Shown here piece by piece: positions 6,468 to 9,581 of a DNA stretch of 9,581 nucleotides. The stretch is from an uncultured Caryophanales bacterium (GTDB lineage: Bacteria; Bacillota_I; Bacilli_A; RFN20; CAG-826). The notes below the pieces were generated by a model. It saw nothing but the letters and a program-made list of their open reading frames with translations, had not been told where the DNA came from and did no database searches. Every line of letters begins with the position of its first letter. Within the stretch, counting starts at the first letter, position 1. A program made the translations under genes and the position numbers. The stretch spans positions 1 through 9,581 of the forward strand of contig CAMJEC010000039.1 in the NCBI GenBank assembly GCA_946404585.1, read 5' to 3'.

Positions 6468-6496
6468 ATTGTATAGATTTTGCCATATTATCGCAA
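6468..6496 (-). promoter_or_regulatory. Promoter for the paralogous membrane-protein pair
   Basis: On the minus strand, TTGCGA (6496-6491) and TACAAT (6473-6468, 5 of 6) have an ideal 17 bp spacer. The expected transcription start, 7 nt past the -10, is the A of the ATG at 6461. A GATAAT further upstream is an alternative -10 that would give a leader of roughly 25 nt. Confidence 0.45.
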
Positions 6497-6544
6497 CTTT
6501 ATAAGATAAAAACTCTAAAATATTACAAAAGTGACACGAATGTA

Positions 6545-6573
6545 TTGATTGTAACTTTTTTACATGTTAAACT
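6545..6573 (+). promoter_or_regulatory. Promoter for the TetR-family gene
   Basis: TTGATT (6545-6550) and TAAACT (6568-6573, 4 of 6) are separated by 17 bp. Transcription would start near 6580, leaving a short leader with the AAAGGAG site at 6584-6590. Confidence 0.45.
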
Positions 6574-6585
6574 TGTCGCGGACAA
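6573..6585. promoter_or_regulatory. Putative operator at the TetR gene transcription start
   Basis: TTGTC-GCG-GACAA is a 5+3+5 inverted repeat between the proposed -10 and the ribosome binding site. Its position is typical of autoregulatory sites of TetR-family repressors, but the arms are short. It does not match the TTTGTAT repeat at the ABC operon. Confidence 0.35.
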
Positions 6586-6600
6586 AGGAGCCATATATAT

Positions 6601-7158
6601 ATGATGCCGAAAAAACATAGCACTAAGGATTATATCACTATTTCTTTATATTATTTAATGTCCAAATTCGATTACGAATCCATCAGCGTCACAGATATTT
6701 GTGCGAAAGCACGTGTCTCTAGAATGTCATTCTATCGTTACTTCAATAACAAAGAAGATATCTTTATTAATTATTGTGACGAAAGATTTGAAGAATTCTT
6801 CCAAATCATTAACGAAAAACACATTGACGACATCTATTCCTTCTTGTTAGAAGTCTTCTATTATATGAAGAAATACGCTCGTCAAGTTACCATCTTAAAA
6901 AGAGCGAGAAAAGAGAACTTATTAGTGGAGAAATTCACTGACTATGGTTCATATATCGCAAGTCACGTTTCATTAACCACTGAAAGCAATATGATTAACA
7001 ATCGTATTATTGCCGCCTTCTTAGCGGGTGGTATCGCTAATATCTTATTGCTCTGGTTCGAACTAGGATTAGATCTTCCACCACAAGAAATGGCAAAGAT
7101 GGCTTATAGCATCTTCTCCACCCTTAATGTTGAGCATAATAATAAGGAAAAGAAGTAG
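6601..7158 (+). CDS. TetR/AcrR-family transcriptional regulator
   Basis: The 185-residue length fits the family. The N-terminal DNA-binding domain is clear: an amphipathic helix (about 8-24), then the helix-turn-helix at 29-48, SVTDICAKARVSRMSFYRYF, followed by NNKEDIF, the canonical TetR pattern. The C-terminal half is helical and ends with FLAGGIANILLLWFELGLD and PPQEMAKMA, resembling the TetR_C_8 (DhaS-like) ligand-binding domain. The protein is expected to act as a dimer and release DNA on binding a small ligand, which is unknown here. The first of two adjacent ATGs is used; AAAGGAG (6584-6590) lies 10 nt upstream. It diverges from the membrane-protein pair and probably regulates it, itself or the nearby ABC operon. 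A terminator follows. Confidence 0.9.
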   Translation: MMPKKHSTKDYITISLYYLMSKFDYESISVTDICAKARVSRMSFYRYFNNKEDIFINYCDERFEEFFQIINEKHIDDIYSFLLEVFYYMKKYARQVTILKRARKENLLVEKFTDYGSYIASHVSLTTESNMINNRIIAAFLAGGIANILLLWFELGLDLPPQEMAKMAYSIFSTLNVEHNNKEKK

Positions 7159-7199
7159 TCTATATACACTATTAAAAACATAAATCAAAGACAAAAAAT

Positions 7200-7236
7200 C
7201 ACAAAACTAGACAGTGTCTAAATTTGTGTTTTTTTT
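7200..7236 (+). terminator. Intrinsic terminator after the TetR gene
   Basis: CACAAA/TTTGTG (6 bp) encloses a 2x2 internal loop and TAGAC/GTCTA (5 bp) with an AGT loop, spanning 7200-7228. Eight T follow (7229-7236). It separates the regulator from nrdD. Confidence 0.9.
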
Positions 7237-7268
7237 ACTTTATTTTCCCCTAGAATATTAATAATATT
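7234..7268 (+). promoter_or_regulatory. Possible nrdD promoter with AT palindrome
   Basis: TTTACT (7234-7239) and TATTAA (7256-7261) are spaced by 16 bp, each only about 4 of 6. The -10 lies inside AATATTA-A-TAATATT (7254-7268), a perfect 7+1+7 inverted repeat that could be a regulator site. No convincing NrdR box was found. The promoter call is weak because the area is very AT-rich. Confidence 0.3.
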
Positions 7269-7283
7269 AATGCACCGCTATAA

Positions 7284-7355
7284 AAGTGTGTCACCACTTA
7301 AAAATAGCTAATAATAAAAGAAAAAGTAGCAGAGGAACTACTTTTAGATACACTT
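7284..7355 (+). promoter_or_regulatory. Structured leader of nrdD
   Basis: Positions 7284-7292 (AAGTGTGTC) pair with 7347-7355 (GATACACTT) over 9 bp with one G-U. This stem encloses an A-rich strand and an 8 bp hairpin, AAAAGTAG/CTACTTTT (7322-7329 with 7338-7345, loop CAGAGGAA). Two alternatives compete: AAGTG (7284-7288) with CACTT (7295-7299), and AAAAGT (7322-7327) with ACTTTT (7373-7378), which lies between the ribosome binding site and the ATG. There is no T-run after the hairpin, so any control would be at translation or RNA stability. I could not match it to a known riboswitch. Confidence 0.4.
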
Positions 7356-7378
7356 CGGAAAAATAAGGAGAAACTTTT

Positions 7379-9581
7379 ATGTTAAGAATCAAGAAAAGAG
7401 ATGGCAATATTGAAGAATTTGATATTACCAAGATTGAAAACGCCATTGAAAAAGCTTTCATGGCCGAACACATATTCTATAATCACGACATTATCGAAAT
7501 GCTTGCGTTACGTGTGACCAGTGATTTCAACCGCAAAGTTGTTAATGACACCATTGGCATTGAAGACGTCCAAGACTCCGTTGAAATTGTTTTAATTCAA
7601 GCGGGTTATGTGGATGTTGCGCGTTCCTATATGATTTATCGTAAGCAACATCAAAATTTACGCGACATTAAAGAAACAAACCTTAACTATAAAAACGTTG
7701 TTGATAATTATTTAAAGATTAATGACTGGCGCGTGAAGGAAAATAGTACCGTCACATATTCTGTCGGTGGTCTTATTTTAAGCAACAGCGGCGCTGTCAC
7801 AGCGAATTATTGGTTAAGTGAAGTCTATGATGATGAAATCGCTAACGCTCATAGAAACGCCGATATTCACATCCACGACTTATCCATGCTCACCGGTTAC
7901 TGTGCTGGTTGGTCATTAAAACAATTAATTCAAGAAGGTTTAGGCGGTGTTCCAGGCAAGATCACTTCTTCCCCTGCTAACCACTTAAGCACTCTTTGTA
8001 ACCAAATGGTTAACTTCTTAGGTATTATGCAAAATGAATGGGCAGGCGCTCAAGCCTTCTCCTCTTTCGATACATATTTAGCCCCATTTGTTAAGGTTGA
8101 TCACTTAACATATAAAGAAGTTAAACAATGTATCCAATCCTTCATTTATGGTGTTAATACACCATCTCGTTGGGGCACTCAAGCTCCATTTACCAACATC
8201 ACATTAGACTGGGTTGTGCCAAATGATATGGCGGAACTCAACTGTTTAGTCGGTGGTAAAGAAATGGATTTCAAATATAAAGACTGTGTTGAAGAAATGG
8301 CAATGGTCAATAAAGCCTTCATCGAAATCATGATTGAAGGTGACGCGAATGGCCGTGGTTTCCAATACCCAATCCCAACATACTCCATTACCCGTACATT
8401 TAACTGGGAAGAAACAGAAAACAATAAACTCTTATTCGAGATGACCGCGAAATATGGTACACCATACTTCTCTAACTACATCAACTCCGATATGGAACCA
8501 AGTGATGTTAGAAGTATGTGCTGCCGTTTAAGACTCGACTTAAGAGAATTAAGAAAGAAATCCGGTGGTTTCTTCGGTTCTGGTGAATCTACAGGTTCTA
8601 TCGGTGTTGTTACCATTAACATGCCAAGAATTGCTTATTTATCCACAGACGCTGAAGACTTCTATAGAAGATTAGATCACATCATGGATATCAGCGCTCG
8701 TTCACTTAAAGTGAAACGTAATACCATTACCACATTAATGGAAGCTGGCTTATATCCATATACAAAGAGATATTTAGGTAACTTCAATAACCACTTCTCC
8801 ACTATCGGTTTAGTCGGTATGAACGAAGCTTGCTTAAACGCTCGTTGGATCAGAAAAGATTTAACAAATCCAGAATCCATCCAATTCACAAAAGATGTTC
8901 TCAATCACATGAGAAACAAACTTTCTGACTATCAAGAATTATATGGTGACTTATATAACTTAGAAGCCACCCCAGCGGAATCTACAGCCTATCGTTTAGC
9001 GAAACACGATAAAGCCTTATATCCAGATATCATTACCGCTTCTGAAAATGGTAGAACACCATACTACACCAACTCCTCACACTTACCAGTTGGTTATACA
9101 GAAGATATCTACAAAGCTCTTGATATCCAAGATGGCTTACAAACCTTATATACTTCTGGTACAGTCTTCCACTGCTTCTTAGGTCAAAAATTACCAAGCT
9201 GGAAGTCCTGTATGAATCTTGTTAGAAAGATCGCAGAAAACTACCACATCCCATATTACACAATGTCTCCTACATACTCTGTATGTAAAGACCACGGTTA
9301 TATCACTGGTGAACAATATGTCTGTCCAAAATGTGGTAAGAGAACTGAAGTCTATTCCCGTATTACTGGTTACTATAGACCAGTCCAAAACTGGAATGAT
9401 GGTAAGACAGAAGAATTCCAACACCGTAAAGTTTATGAACCTGCGAAATCTAAACTCACACATAAAATCACTGACGTTTTAGGTAGCCAAGTCGAAGACG
9501 AACAAGAAGAAAAAGCTGTTTGCAATGAAATCTTATTATTCGCCACAAAGACATGTCCAAACTGTAAGATGGCTAAGATGC
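7379..9581 (+). CDS. nrdD: Anaerobic (class III) ribonucleoside-triphosphate reductase, redoxin-extended, 3' end missing
   Basis: NrdD reduces ribonucleoside triphosphates to dNTPs without oxygen, using a glycyl radical installed by the NrdG activase; nrdG is not in the window. The 734 visible codons have no frameshift. An ATP-cone (about 1-95) opens with LRIKKRDGNIEEFD and regulates activity. The catalytic core has YCAGWS with C175, the CCRL motif C381-C382 holding the thiyl-radical cysteine, and FGSGESTGSIG. The C-terminus has a zinc site (C636, H639, C649, C652) and the glycyl-radical motif RITGYYRP with G664. Typical NrdD ends soon after this; here a charged linker (about 685-714) leads to EILLFATKTCPNCKMAKM, a redoxin-like strand and CPNC motif (C726, C729), cut by the window edge. 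AAGGAG at 7365-7370 sets the start. Confidence 0.95.
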   Translation, partial: MLRIKKRDGNIEEFDITKIENAIEKAFMAEHIFYNHDIIEMLALRVTSDFNRKVVNDTIGIEDVQDSVEIVLIQAGYVDVARSYMIYRKQHQNLRDIKETNLNYKNVVDNYLKINDWRVKENSTVTYSVGGLILSNSGAVTANYWLSEVYDDEIANAHRNADIHIHDLSMLTGYCAGWSLKQLIQEGLGGVPGKITSSPANHLSTLCNQMVNFLGIMQNEWAGAQAFSSFDTYLAPFVKVDHLTYKEVKQCIQSFIYGVNTPSRWGTQAPFTNITLDWVVPNDMAELNCLVGGKEMDFKYKDCVEEMAMVNKAFIEIMIEGDANGRGFQYPIPTYSITRTFNWEETENNKLLFEMTAKYGTPYFSNYINSDMEPSDVRSMCCRLRLDLRELRKKSGGFFGSGESTGSIGVVTINMPRIAYLSTDAEDFYRRLDHIMDISARSLKVKRNTITTLMEAGLYPYTKRYLGNFNNHFSTIGLVGMNEACLNARWIRKDLTNPESIQFTKDVLNHMRNKLSDYQELYGDLYNLEATPAESTAYRLAKHDKALYPDIITASENGRTPYYTNSSHLPVGYTEDIYKALDIQDGLQTLYTSGTVFHCFLGQKLPSWKSCMNLVRKIAENYHIPYYTMSPTYSVCKDHGYITGEQYVCPKCGKRTEVYSRITGYYRPVQNWNDGKTEEFQHRKVYEPAKSKLTHKITDVLGSQVEDEQEEKAVCNEILLFATKTCPNCKMAKM

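Noticed and set aside
6523..6554. TTACAA...TTGTAA inverted repeat with a 20 bp spacer between the divergent genes
   Set aside because: The arms are short and AT-rich and the spacing is unusual for one dimeric regulator; chance is likely.
6592..6603. CATATATATATG palindrome at the TetR gene start
   Set aside because: It is a simple AT repeat between the ribosome binding site and ATG with no sign of function.
7158..7175. CTATATACAC resembling half of an NrdR box
   Set aside because: It matches only part of the consensus, lies upstream of the TetR-gene terminator more than 200 bp from nrdD, and has no partner box at a standard spacing.
9191..9482. Open frames in other frames over the nrdD 3' part
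   Set aside because: The nrdD frame is continuous with all catalytic and radical motifs, so these are shadows.

Overview
The window looks like a chromosomal stretch from a low-GC Bacillota (Firmicutes) relative, possibly an uncultured gut Bacilli/Erysipelotrichia-type or Acholeplasma-like lineage. The reasons are AT-rich intergenic DNA, strong AGGAG-type ribosome binding sites, TTA/AGA-rich codon use, a CCA-encoding tRNA and gene families common in that phylum. TGA is used as a stop (end of rimO), so this is the standard bacterial code and not the Mycoplasma TGA=Trp code. The class III ribonucleotide reductase implies anaerobic growth. The lineage is inference; no marker gene here settles it.

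Layout. At the left edge is the 5' end of an unrecognised minus-strand gene (1-84) with its own extended -10 promoter. Next comes a gene-free stretch (85-359) holding a self-complementary segment (143-269) that could be a structured RNA, and a strong, probably bidirectional terminator. A minus-strand tRNA-Thr(GGU) follows with its own promoter. Positions 505-5398 carry a compact minus-strand operon read right to left: a 1110-residue fused ABC transporter (ATPase + zinc ribbon + MacB/FtsX-type permease), then rimO (S12 methylthiotransferase), then a 91-residue two-helix membrane protein. The three genes overlap by 1 and 4 nt. The operon's promoter carries a perfect 7+4+7 inverted repeat centred on the -10. 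Upstream on the same strand are two overlapping genes (5504-6461) for paralogous small membrane proteins of unknown function. A TetR/AcrR-family regulator (6601-7158, plus strand) diverges from them and ends at a textbook terminator. The right quarter is the anaerobic ribonucleoside-triphosphate reductase gene nrdD (7379 to beyond the edge), preceded by a structured leader and carrying a C-terminal CPNC redoxin-like extension.

How the parts may work together. A TetR regulator next to small membrane proteins and a MacB-like ABC exporter suggests a regulated export or envelope-stress locus, with the TetR protein as the natural candidate to bind one or more of the inverted repeats seen in the promoters. 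RimO appears to have been captured in the transporter operon and is probably translationally coupled to it. NrdD supplies dNTPs without oxygen; the fused CxxC domain suggests that electrons come from a thiol redoxin system rather than from formate. The ORFs of interest run uninterrupted to their stops or to the edge, and I see no insertion sequence, CRISPR array or phage gene.
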